Shown piece after piece: positions 8,545 through 16,658 of a stretch of DNA of 37,884 bases. The translations under genes and the position numbers were made by a program. Source of the DNA: Streptomyces sp. CBMA156. Lineage in GTDB: Bacteria; Actinomycetota; Actinomycetes; Streptomycetales; Streptomycetaceae. The notes beneath the pieces were generated by a model. The model did not search any database. It saw only the letters and a program-made list of their open reading frames with translations, and had not been told where the DNA came from. The stretch lies in NCBI RefSeq assembly GCF_014596515.1, contig NZ_MSJQ01000327.1:1-37884 (forward strand), in the 5' to 3' direction. Each line of letters begins with the position of its first letter. The first letter of the stretch is position 1.

Positions 8545-8574
8545 ACTATGCTCCCGCCTAAACTTGGCTGTCAA
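8545..8574 (-). promoter_or_regulatory. Predicted sigma-70-type promoter of the leftward ABC/glycosidase operon
   Basis: On the minus strand TTGACA (8574-8569) is followed after 18 bases by CATAGT (8550-8545), a perfect -35 and a fair -10 element. The expected start point is near 8538, about 107 bases before the binding-protein ATG. The operator-like palindrome at 8520-8533 lies just downstream of this start, so bound repressor would block early elongation. The -35 box overlaps the region leading into the divergent regulator's ribosome site. Confidence 0.65.
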
Positions 8575-8591
8575 GAGAGGAGACGCGTTTC

Positions 8592-9713
8592 GTGGGCAGA
8601 CCGACGATCGCCGACATCGCCCGCCAGGCCGGTGTCTCCAAGGGCGCGGTGTCCTTCGCGCTCAACGGCCGCCCTGGCGTCAGCGAGACGACCAGGGCCC
8701 GGATCCTGCGGGTCGCCGAGGAGATGAACTGGCGCCCGCACAGTGCCGCGCGCGCCCTCGGCGGAGCCAGGGCCGACGCCGTCGGGCTGGTGATCGCGCG
8801 CCCGGCCCGCACCATCGGCGTCGAGCCGTTCTTCAGCCAACTGCTCTCCGGGCTCCAGGCGGTGCTCTCGGCCGGATCGGTCGCGCTGCACCTGATGGTG
8901 GTCGAGGACACCGCCGCCGAGATCGAGGTCTACCGCCGCTGGGCCTCCGAGCACCGGGTGGACGGCTTCATCGTGGTCGACCTCCAGGTCAGGGACCCGC
9001 GGCTGCCGGTGCTGGACGGGCTCGGGCTGCCCGCGGTGGTGCTCGGCGGGCCGGGCAAGGGCGGCAACCAGCTGCGGATCTGGGCCGACGACCGGGAGGC
9101 GATGCTCTCGATCGTCGACTACCTGGCCGCGATCGGGCACCGCAGGATCGCCCACCTCGCCGGGCTGCCGCACTTCCAGCACACCCAGCGGCGGATCCGC
9201 GCCCTGCGCGACGCCTCCCGCCGGCTCGGGCTGGAGGAGGCGGTGTCGGTGCCCACCGACTTCAGCGACGCCGAGGGCGCGGCCGCCACCAGGACCCTGC
9301 TGTCCCGGGCCGGGCGGCCCACCGCGATCGTCTACGACAGCGACGTGATGGCCGTCGCGGGGCTCGGCGTGGCGGGGGAGATGGGCGTCACGGTGCCCGG
9401 CGAGCTGTCCATCGTCTCCTTCGACGACTCGGTGCTCGCCCGGATCGTCCACCCGCCGCTGACCGCGCTCAGCCGGGACACCTTCGCGCTCGGCGAGCAG
9501 GTCGCGCGCAGCCTGCTGGCGGAGCTGGACGAGGCGGGGCCGGGGCGGGACCTGCGGATGCCGACCCCGCGGCTGACCGTGCGGGAGTCCACCTCGCCGC
9601 CGGGTGCCGTGCCAGGGGCCTCGGACGGCGGTTCCGCCGGTGATCAGGCCGTCCGTTCCCCCGCGGGCGTGGTTGTTGCGCGCATCGTTGACAGCGGTTC
9701 TGAACCGGTTTAG
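8592..9713 (+). CDS. LacI-family transcriptional regulator
   Basis: 373-residue regulator starting at GTG 8592, preceded by GAGAGGAG. The N-terminal helix-turn-helix (IADIARQAGVSKGAVSFAL) and hinge (RPHSAARALGG, about residues 50-60) are followed by a periplasmic-binding-protein-like sensor domain to about residue 335. It is divergent from the ABC operon and upstream of the GH85/GH38 genes. Two matching palindromes flank its gene, so it probably represses the whole locus and autoregulates, with an oligosaccharide or mannose-type sugar as inducer (inference). An odd feature is a low-complexity tail of about 35 residues after the usual end of the fold. That tail's codons contain the -35 box and operator of the next promoter, and the operator itself encodes Glu-Pro-Val-stop. 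Confidence 0.95.
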   Translation: MGRPTIADIARQAGVSKGAVSFALNGRPGVSETTRARILRVAEEMNWRPHSAARALGGARADAVGLVIARPARTIGVEPFFSQLLSGLQAVLSAGSVALHLMVVEDTAAEIEVYRRWASEHRVDGFIVVDLQVRDPRLPVLDGLGLPAVVLGGPGKGGNQLRIWADDREAMLSIVDYLAAIGHRRIAHLAGLPHFQHTQRRIRALRDASRRLGLEEAVSVPTDFSDAEGAAATRTLLSRAGRPTAIVYDSDVMAVAGLGVAGEMGVTVPGELSIVSFDDSVLARIVHPPLTALSRDTFALGEQVARSLLAELDEAGPGRDLRMPTPRLTVRESTSPPGAVPGASDGGSAGDQAVRSPAGVVVARIVDSGSEPV

Positions 9714-9716
9714 CCT
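9688..9716 (+). promoter_or_regulatory. Predicted promoter of the GH85-GH38 operon
   Basis: TTGACA (9688-9693), 17-base spacer, TAGCCT (9711-9716): a perfect -35, ideal spacing and an acceptable actinomycete -10. The LacI-type operator at 9700-9713 occupies the spacer and touches the -10, so repressor and polymerase could not bind together. The promoter overlaps the 3' end of the regulator gene. The leader to the GH85 ATG would be about 240 bases. Confidence 0.7.
9700..9713. promoter_or_regulatory. Predicted LacI-family operator 2 (CTGAACCGGTTTAG)
   Basis: Near-perfect 14-base palindrome matching operator 1. It lies between the -35 and -10 boxes of the GH85 promoter and ends exactly on the last base of the regulator's TAG stop codon. 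Confidence 0.72.
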
Positions 9717-9720
9717 CGCA

Positions 9721-9745
9721 GCGCCGAGCGGGCCCCGCTCGGCGC
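9721..9745 (+). terminator. Perfect 11-bp hairpin after the regulator gene
   Basis: GCGCCGAGCGG (9721-9731) and CCGCTCGGCGC (9735-9745) form an 11-bp stem with a 3-base loop. It begins eight bases after the regulator stop codon, so it may terminate that transcript (no T tract, as is common in actinomycetes). It also coincides with the predicted 5' end of the GH85 message, where it would form a 5'-terminal stem protecting the mRNA. Both roles are inferred. Confidence 0.55.
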
Positions 9746-9963
9746 GCTCCACCGCACCACGGCCGGCTCCCGCTGCCCGTCCCGCCGTTCGTCCTGCTGC
9801 TCATGCCGCTCCCCGCCGCGCCACCCGAACGCCGAGGAAGCCGGGCAGCGGTGCGGCCCCCGAGCCCCACACCATCCAGCACCGGCACGCCCACATGCAG
9901 CCGGGCCCCCGTCCACGACGGCGGGCCCGCCCCCACCCTCCTCCGCTCGATCGGAGCCACCGC

Positions 9964-12408
9964 ATGTCACGACGCCTCCCCCTGCTGCTCAGCGCCGCCC
10001 TCGCGACGGCCGCGCTGACCGTCACCCCCGCCGCATGGGCCGACCCGATACCGGCCGCGGCGCCCGCCGCCACCGCCGGCCAGGGCACCCAGCCCTTCGC
10101 CTCGTACTGGTACCCCGACACCATCCTGAACTGGGACCCGGCCACCGACCCGGACGCCCGCTTCAACCGCTCCCGCGTCCCGCTCCAGCCGCGCACCGGC
10201 GACCCGGCACTGCGGGCCAACCCCAACGCCCGCGCCGGCGAAGGGAAGATCGCCTCGCTGGTCTCCTTCGGGCCGACCTCCAACAACCCCTCGCAGGGCT
10301 CCGCGGACCCGAACTACTACGCCTTCGGCTACTGGCAGTACGTCGACAAGCTGGTGTTCTGGGGCGGCTCGGCCGGCGAGGGCCTGATCCTCGCCCCCAA
10401 CCCGACGGTGATCGACGCCGCCCACCGCAACGGCGTCAAGGTCTACGGCACGGTCTTCTTCCCACCCGGCGCGTACGGCGGCCGGCTCCAGTGGGTGCGG
10501 GACTTCGTCCAGAAGTCCGGCAGCCGCTACCCCGTCGCCGACAAGCTCGCCCAGGCCGCGCAGTACTACGGCTTCGACGGCTGGTTCATCAACCAGGAGA
10601 CCGGCGGCGGCGATTCGGCCCTGGCCGGCGAACTGCGCAACCTGATGCAGTACACCAAGGCGCAGAGCGGCACCGATTTCATGTGGTACGACGCGATGAC
10701 CACCTCGGGCGCGGTCAGCTGGCAGAACGCCCTCACCTCGGCCAACTCGCCGTTCCTGCAAGAAGGTTCCAAGCGCACATCGGACTCGATGTTCCTGAAC
10801 TTCAACTGGTCGGCGAGCGGGCTGAACTCCTCCCGGACACTGGCCAGGCAGCTCGGCCGCAGCGAGTACGACCTCTACACCGGCATCGACACCGAGGCCA
10901 ACGGCTACAACACCGGCGTGGACTGGAACACCCTCTTCCCGGCCGGGAAGCCGCACACCACCTCGCTCGGCCTCTACCGCCCGGAGTGGACCTGGAAGTC
11001 CGCCACCGACCGGGCCGACTTCTACGCCAAGGACGCCCGCTACTGGGTCGGCGCGAACAACGACCCGTCCCGGACCGACCTCTCGGCGGGCTGGCCGGGC
11101 CTGGCCGGCTACGTCGCCGAGTCCTCGCCGATCACCGCCAAGCCCTTCGTCACCAACTTCGACACCGGGCAGGGCGACTTCTACAACGCCGCCGGCGCCC
11201 GGGTCGCCACCGGCGGCTGGAACAACCTCTCGCTCCAGGACGTCCCGCCCACCTACCGCTGGGTGGTGGAGTCGAGCGGCAGCAGGCTCACCCCGTCCGT
11301 CGACTTCACCGACGCCTACCAGGGCGGATCCTCGCTGCGGCTGAGCGGAAAGCTGGACGCCGCCAACACCGTACGGCTGTACCAGACCAAGCTGCCGGTC
11401 GCCGCGAACACCAGGCTGGACCTGGTGGTCAAGACCCCGGCCGCCGGGCCCACCAGGCTCAAGGCCGCCGTCTCCTTCACCGACGCGCCGAGCACCTTCA
11501 CCACGATCGACGTCGGCGCCAACTCCGGTACCGGCTGGGAGCGGCACAGCCTCGACCTGTCCCCGTACGCGGGCCGCACCATCGCCCAGATCGCCCTGCG
11601 GGCCGAGGGCAGCGACCCCGGGTACGACCTGCGGGTCGGCCAAGTGGCCGTCTACGACGGCTCGGTGGAGACCCCGGCGGCACCGGCCGGCCTCACCGTG
11701 CTCGGCGCGGCCGACGTGACGCCCGGCTCCGGCCAGTCCCTGCGGCTGTCCTGGACGGCGGCGCCCGGCGGCAACGTGCACCACTACGAGGTGTACCGGC
11801 GCAACGCGGACGGCAGCCGCACCTTCCTCGGCGCCACGCCCAACGACGCCTACTTCGTCGGGCGGCTCGACCGGGCCGGCGGCGAGAGCGCCACCACGCT
11901 GGACGTCGAGGCGGTCTCCACCACCTACGGCCGCTCCACCGCCGCCTCCACCACGGTCGGCTGGAACGGCACCCCGCCGACCTCCACCAACCTGGCGCTG
12001 AACCGCCCGGCCACCGCCTCGGGGCAGTGCAACGCCGACGAGGGCCCGGCCAAGGCCGTCAACGGCAGTGTCAGCGGCGGGACCGCCGACAAGTGGTGCG
12101 CCCTCACCGCGGCCAAGTCGCTGGAGGTGGACCTCGGTTCGGCGAAGCCGCTGTCGAAGTTCGTGGTCAAGCACGCCTCGGCGGGCGGCGAGAGCACCTC
12201 GTTCAACACCCGCGACTTCGCCATCCAGGTCCGGTCCGGCACGAACGACCCCTGGACGACGGTCGCCGACGTCACCGGCAACACGGCCGGCACCACCACC
12301 CACCCGGTGAACACCACCGCCCGCTACGTCCGGCTGGTGGTCACCACGCCCACCCAGAACGGTGACCCGGCCGCCCGCATCTACGAGTTCGAGGCCTGGG
12401 GCGCGTAG
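9964..12408 (+). CDS. Secreted GH85 endo-beta-N-acetylglucosaminidase with C-terminal CBM32-like module
   Basis: 814-residue exported enzyme. The ATG at 9964 is chosen because GGAG lies seven bases upstream and the next 26 residues are a clear signal peptide (MSRRLPLLLSAALA, cleavage after AWA). The GH85 barrel spans about residues 40-400, with the motif WFINQET: N210 is the predicted oxazoline-stabilising residue and E212 the acid/base. GH85 enzymes cut the chitobiose core GlcNAc-beta-1,4-GlcNAc of N-glycans, leaving one GlcNAc on the protein. A jelly-roll module (about 420-560), a fibronectin-III-like module (about 570-667) and an F5/8 type C (CBM32-like) module (676-814, NLALNRPATASG to EFEAWGA) follow. 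It is the first gene after the regulated promoter at 9688 and the only enzyme of the locus with an export signal, so it should start the pathway outside the cell. Confidence 0.95.
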   Translation: MSRRLPLLLSAALATAALTVTPAAWADPIPAAAPAATAGQGTQPFASYWYPDTILNWDPATDPDARFNRSRVPLQPRTGDPALRANPNARAGEGKIASLVSFGPTSNNPSQGSADPNYYAFGYWQYVDKLVFWGGSAGEGLILAPNPTVIDAAHRNGVKVYGTVFFPPGAYGGRLQWVRDFVQKSGSRYPVADKLAQAAQYYGFDGWFINQETGGGDSALAGELRNLMQYTKAQSGTDFMWYDAMTTSGAVSWQNALTSANSPFLQEGSKRTSDSMFLNFNWSASGLNSSRTLARQLGRSEYDLYTGIDTEANGYNTGVDWNTLFPAGKPHTTSLGLYRPEWTWKSATDRADFYAKDARYWVGANNDPSRTDLSAGWPGLAGYVAESSPITAKPFVTNFDTGQGDFYNAAGARVATGGWNNLSLQDVPPTYRWVVESSGSRLTPSVDFTDAYQGGSSLRLSGKLDAANTVRLYQTKLPVAANTRLDLVVKTPAAGPTRLKAAVSFTDAPSTFTTIDVGANSGTGWERHSLDLSPYAGRTIAQIALRAEGSDPGYDLRVGQVAVYDGSVETPAAPAGLTVLGAADVTPGSGQSLRLSWTAAPGGNVHHYEVYRRNADGSRTFLGATPNDAYFVGRLDRAGGESATTLDVEAVSTTYGRSTAASTTVGWNGTPPTSTNLALNRPATASGQCNADEGPAKAVNGSVSGGTADKWCALTAAKSLEVDLGSAKPLSKFVVKHASAGGESTSFNTRDFAIQVRSGTNDPWTTVADVTGNTAGTTTHPVNTTARYVRLVVTTPTQNGDPAARIYEFEAWGA

Positions 12409-12431
12409 CCCCGGCCGGAAAGGAGGCCCCC

Positions 12432-15400
12432 GTGCCGGTCACCATCACCGCCGTCGAGAGCACCGACCTGTTCGTCGGCCCGGAGGAGGCCCCGCGCCAA
12501 GTCCTGCGGGTGAGGCTGGAAGGCCCGGCCGCCAGGATCACCGTCAACGGCCCGGGCGTCCGCGGCGAGGCTACCGGCACGGGGCCGGTCGACGTCCCGC
12601 TGGAGATCAGCGGGGCCTCGCCCGGCGACCGACTGCCGGTCGTCGTCAGCGTCGTCAGCGTCGTCAGTGCCTCCGCCGAATCCTCCGCCGAACCCCCCGC
12701 CGAGGCCTCCGTCGAAGCCCTGCTCGACGTCGCCGAGCCGGGCTGGACGATGTTCCTGGTCTCGCACTTCCACTACGACCCGGTCTGGTGGAACACCCAG
12801 GCCGCCTACACCTCCCCGTGGGAACTGCTCTCCGCCGACGCCACCACCCGGCCGCTCTGGGAGCGCAACGGCTTCGCCCTGGTCGACGCGCACCTGGACC
12901 TCGCCCTGCGGGACCCGGTGTACAAGTTCGTGCTCGCCGAAGTCGACTACCTGAAGCCCTACTTCGACCAGCACCCCGAAAGCCGCGCGACACTGCGCCT
13001 GCTGCTGGAGCGAGGGCAGGTCGAGCTGGTCGGTGGCACGTACAACGAGCCGAACACCAACCTCACCGGCGCCGAGACCACCATCCGCAACATCGTCTAC
13101 GGCATCGGCTACCAGCGCGACATCCTCGGCGGCGACCCGCAGACCGCCTGGCAGCTCGACGTGTTCGGGCACGACCCGCAGTTCCCCGGCCACCTCGCCG
13201 CGGCCGGCCTCACCGGCAGCGCCTGGGCGCGCGGCCCGTTCCACCAGTGGGGCCCGATCCAGAAGAACTTCCGCGAGGCCAAGGACGACGCCCGGGTGAT
13301 GCAGTTCCCGAGCGAGTTCGAGTGGATCGCCCCCGGCGGCGAGGGCGTGCTCACCCACTACATGCCGCACCACTACTCGGCCGGCTGGTGGATGGACTCC
13401 TCCGCCGACCTCGCCACCGCCGAACAGGCCGTCTACGAGCTGTACCGGAAGCTCAAGCCGGTGGGCGCGACGAAGAACCTGCTGCTGCCGGTGGGGACGG
13501 ACTACACCCCGCCGAACAAGTGGGTCACCGAGGTCCACCGCTCCTGGGCCGCCAAGTACCTCTGGCCCCGGTTCGTCTGCGCCACGCCGCGCGACTTCCT
13601 GGACGCCGTGCGCGCCGAACTCGCCGTCACCGGGCGCCGGCCCAGCCCGCAGACCCGGGACATGAACCCGGTGTACACCGGCAAGGACGTCTCCTACATC
13701 GACACCAAGCAGGCCCAACGGGCGGGCGAGGTCGCGGCGGTGGACGCGGAGAAGCTCGCCACGCTCGCCTCCGTCCACGGCCTCGGCCGCTACCCGGCCG
13801 CCGCCCTGGACAAGGTCTGGCGCCAACTCGCCTACGGCGCGCACCACGACGCGATCACCGGCTCCGAGTCCGACCAGGTGTACCTGGACCTGCTCGGCGG
13901 CTGGCGGGAGGCGTACGACCTGGCGTCCGGGGTGCTGGACGCGGCGCTGGACGCGCTCACGGCGCGGATCGCCACGGTGGGGGCGGGCGAGGCGATCGTG
14001 GTGACCAACACCCTCTCCTTCGACCGGACCGGCCTCGTCGGCGTCGAACTCCCCTCCGGCGTACGGTCGGTACGAGTGCTCGACGACCAGGGCGAGGCGG
14101 TGCCGAGCGCCGTCGACCGGGGGACGCTGCGCTTCCTGGCCACCGACGTGCCCGCGCTCGGCTGGCGCACCTGGCGGCTGGTGGAGGGCGCAGCGGAGCA
14201 GCCGTGGACGGCCGCCGACGGCTTCGTGATCGAGGGCGGCCGGTACCGTGTCACCGCCGACCCGGCGCGCGGCGGTGGCCTCAGCTCGGTGCGGGACCTG
14301 CTGCACGACCGGGAGCTGATCCAGGACGGCCGGATCGGCAATGAGCTGCGGGTGTACGAGGAGTACCCGCAGCACCCCGACTTCGGCGAGGGCCCGTGGC
14401 ACCTGGTGCCCAGCGGCCCGGTGGTCGGCTCCGGGGACGCCGGGGCGTCCGTCCGCCGGGAGACCGGGCCGCTCGGCGAGCGCCTGGTGATCGAGGGCAC
14501 GGTCGACTCCGTCCGCTACGAGCAGACCGTCACGCTCTGGCACGGCCTGGAGCGGGTGGACTGCCGCACCCGGGTGGTCGACTACTCCGGTGCCGACCGG
14601 CTGCTACGGCTGCGCTTCCCGGTGGACGTACCCGGCGGGCTGCCGGTCAGCGAGGTCGCGGGCGCGGTCGTCGGGCGCGGCTTCGCGATGCCGGACGTGG
14701 ACTCGGCGGAGGCGCCGTGGACCCTGGACAACCCGGCCAACACCTGGTTCGGGCTCGGCGCCACGGCGCGCGTCGACCTCGCCGACCCGTCGGGCGCGGT
14801 CGTCGGCTCGCGCGCCCTCGGCGTGGCGGAGGTCGTCGTCCCCACCCTGGACGAAGCGGCCGACGCCCGTCCGCTGGTCGTCGCGCTCGCCCGGGTCGGG
14901 GTCACCGCAACCACCTCGGGGGCGGACTGGGCCCGGTACGGATGGCTGGACGTGGACTCCAACCTGCCGGACTTCCGGATCGTCGTCGGCGGGCCCGAAG
15001 CCAACGAGGCGGCCGCGGAGTTGCTCGCCTCGGCGGGGGAGGAGTACGCGGCCGCGCTGAAGGCGCACGGCGCGGTGTGGGTGCCCGCGGTGACCCCGCT
15101 CGCCGAGGTCTGGCGCCCGGACGCCGACCTGCGCGACCTGCGGGCGCTGCCGGCGCTCGTCGTCTCCGACGTGGCGGCGCTGGTCGACGACCTGGCCGAC
15201 GCCCGTCTCACCGTCGTCTGCCCGTCGCCGGTGTCGGACCAACTGGCCGACCACACCGTCGCGTTGCTGAGCTTCGGCCTGCCCGGGTTCGCCGTCGACA
15301 CCACCGGAGCGCTGCACCTGTCGCTGATGCGCTCGTGCACCGGCTGGCCCTCCGGCGTCTGGATCGACCCGCCCCGGCGTACCCTGCCCGACGGAGCCTC

Positions 15401-16658
15401 CTTCCAACTCCAGCACTGGACCCACGAGTTCACTTACGCGCTGGTGGGAGGGGACGGCGACTGGCGGGACCAGACGCTGCCCGCCCAGGGGCAGGAGTTC
15501 AACCACCCGCTGTACGCCCGGATCGCCCCGGCGCAGGAGGGGCCGCTGCCGGCCACCCTGTCCTGGCTGCGGGTCGAGCCGCAGCGCGAGGTGCTGCTGG
15601 GCGCGCTCAAGCCGGCCGGGAACCCGATCGCGCACGGCTCGGCGGCCGCGGTCGGGGGCGATCTCACCGTCCGCCTGGTCGAGTCGACCGGCCTCGGGCG
15701 GACGGCGCAGCTGGGCGGCGCCCTCGGCCTGAGCGCGCTGCGGCCAGCCGACCTGCTGGAACGGCCACTTCCGGCCGGCGGCCCCGCTCTCGACCTGCCC
15801 GGCTCGCGGATCGCCACCCTGCTCGCCTCCCCGACCGTGTCGGCTCCGGCGGCCGAGACGGACCTCGGCCCGACGGCGGAGGTCGCCCAGCCCGTCCACG
15901 CCCGCTACTGGCTGCACAACCGTGGCCCGGCGCCGCTCGGGTACCTGCCGGTGTCCGTCGGCGCCTCGCCCGGGCTGCTGCGGACGTCGGGCGAGCCGGT
16001 GACGCTGTCGGTCGCCCTCTCCTCGCAGCTGCGGGACGCGGCGGTCGAAGGCACGGCCAGGGTGCTGCCGCCCGAGGGCTGGACGACCGGCCTCGGCAGC
16101 CGCCCGTACCGACTGGAGGCGGGCGGCCACCTGCGCTTCCCGGTCACCCTCACCCCACCGGCCGGGGCCGAGCCGGGGCTGTACTTCGCGGCCGTCCGGA
16201 TCGAGCACGACGGTCAGCGGATCGAGGACGTGGTGACGATCGCCGTGGGTGATCTGCCCGAGCTGCTGCCCGTGGCAGGCGACACTCCCGAGGACTGGAC
16301 GATCGCCCAGGGCACCAAGGCTGAGGTCGGGCGCGACACCGGTCTGGACGTCGGGGTCTCGCACGAGACCCTGCGGCTGGCCCCGGGCGGCCGGGTCGCG
16401 CTGAGCCTTCGCCTCGCCAACCGCACGCGCGGCGAGATCCGGGGCGAGCTGCAACTGGTCTCGCCGTGGGGCACCTGGGAGGCCATCGCCGACCCGGTGC
16501 GCGGCTTCTCCGTCCCGGCCGGCTCTTCCGCGACCGTGGACTTCGCGCTCGCCGTCCCCGAGTCCACCGACCCGGGCCAGTACTGGGCGCTGGCGAAGGT
16601 CATGTGGTTCGGCCGTTGCCAGTACGGCCCGACCGTCGCCCTGGTGGTGGAGGCATGA
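12432..16658 (+). CDS. Large GH38 alpha-mannosidase with NEW3-like C-terminal domain
   Basis: 1408-residue family 38 alpha-mannosidase starting at GTG 12432, behind a near-perfect AAAGGAGG, 23 bases after the GH85 stop. Zinc and catalytic motifs are HFHYD (H112-D116), QLDVFGHD with predicted nucleophile D243, and YGAHHD (H471). The catalytic barrel (about 105-400) is preceded by a small beta domain and a Ser/Ala/Glu linker encoded partly by three 9-bp repeats. The C-terminal 350 residues are beta-sandwich, the last about 110 resembling the NPCBM-associated NEW3 domain. No signal peptide is present, so it is predicted cytoplasmic although co-transcribed with the secreted GH85 gene. It differs strongly from the 1013-residue GH38 encoded at 724-3765, suggesting a different linkage specificity. 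Confidence 0.95.
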   Translation: MPVTITAVESTDLFVGPEEAPRQVLRVRLEGPAARITVNGPGVRGEATGTGPVDVPLEISGASPGDRLPVVVSVVSVVSASAESSAEPPAEASVEALLDVAEPGWTMFLVSHFHYDPVWWNTQAAYTSPWELLSADATTRPLWERNGFALVDAHLDLALRDPVYKFVLAEVDYLKPYFDQHPESRATLRLLLERGQVELVGGTYNEPNTNLTGAETTIRNIVYGIGYQRDILGGDPQTAWQLDVFGHDPQFPGHLAAAGLTGSAWARGPFHQWGPIQKNFREAKDDARVMQFPSEFEWIAPGGEGVLTHYMPHHYSAGWWMDSSADLATAEQAVYELYRKLKPVGATKNLLLPVGTDYTPPNKWVTEVHRSWAAKYLWPRFVCATPRDFLDAVRAELAVTGRRPSPQTRDMNPVYTGKDVSYIDTKQAQRAGEVAAVDAEKLATLASVHGLGRYPAAALDKVWRQLAYGAHHDAITGSESDQVYLDLLGGWREAYDLASGVLDAALDALTARIATVGAGEAIVVTNTLSFDRTGLVGVELPSGVRSVRVLDDQGEAVPSAVDRGTLRFLATDVPALGWRTWRLVEGAAEQPWTAADGFVIEGGRYRVTADPARGGGLSSVRDLLHDRELIQDGRIGNELRVYEEYPQHPDFGEGPWHLVPSGPVVGSGDAGASVRRETGPLGERLVIEGTVDSVRYEQTVTLWHGLERVDCRTRVVDYSGADRLLRLRFPVDVPGGLPVSEVAGAVVGRGFAMPDVDSAEAPWTLDNPANTWFGLGATARVDLADPSGAVVGSRALGVAEVVVPTLDEAADARPLVVALARVGVTATTSGADWARYGWLDVDSNLPDFRIVVGGPEANEAAAELLASAGEEYAAALKAHGAVWVPAVTPLAEVWRPDADLRDLRALPALVVSDVAALVDDLADARLTVVCPSPVSDQLADHTVALLSFGLPGFAVDTTGALHLSLMRSCTGWPSGVWIDPPRRTLPDGASFQLQHWTHEFTYALVGGDGDWRDQTLPAQGQEFNHPLYARIAPAQEGPLPATLSWLRVEPQREVLLGALKPAGNPIAHGSAAAVGGDLTVRLVESTGLGRTAQLGGALGLSALRPADLLERPLPAGGPALDLPGSRIATLLASPTVSAPAAETDLGPTAEVAQPVHARYWLHNRGPAPLGYLPVSVGASPGLLRTSGEPVTLSVALSSQLRDAAVEGTARVLPPEGWTTGLGSRPYRLEAGGHLRFPVTLTPPAGAEPGLYFAAVRIEHDGQRIEDVVTIAVGDLPELLPVAGDTPEDWTIAQGTKAEVGRDTGLDVGVSHETLRLAPGGRVALSLRLANRTRGEIRGELQLVSPWGTWEAIADPVRGFSVPAGSSATVDFALAVPESTDPGQYWALAKVMWFGRCQYGPTVALVVEA
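12642..12668 (+). repeat. Three 9-bp tandem repeats inside the GH38 linker
   Basis: GTCGTCAGC occurs three times in tandem (third copy ends T), encoding VVSVVSVVS at the junction between the N-terminal domain and the acidic linker before the catalytic domain. It is a possible slippage site that would change linker length in frame. Confidence 0.6.

Noticed and set aside
9604..9963. 120-codon upstream extension of the GH85 frame
   Set aside because: It would overlap the regulator's end and the predicted promoter and bury the signal peptide; the ATG at 9964 has both ribosome site and signal sequence.
9967..12303. 778-codon minus-strand frame across the GH85 gene
   Set aside because: Shadow of the GH85 reading frame; lacks ribosome site and recognisable domains.
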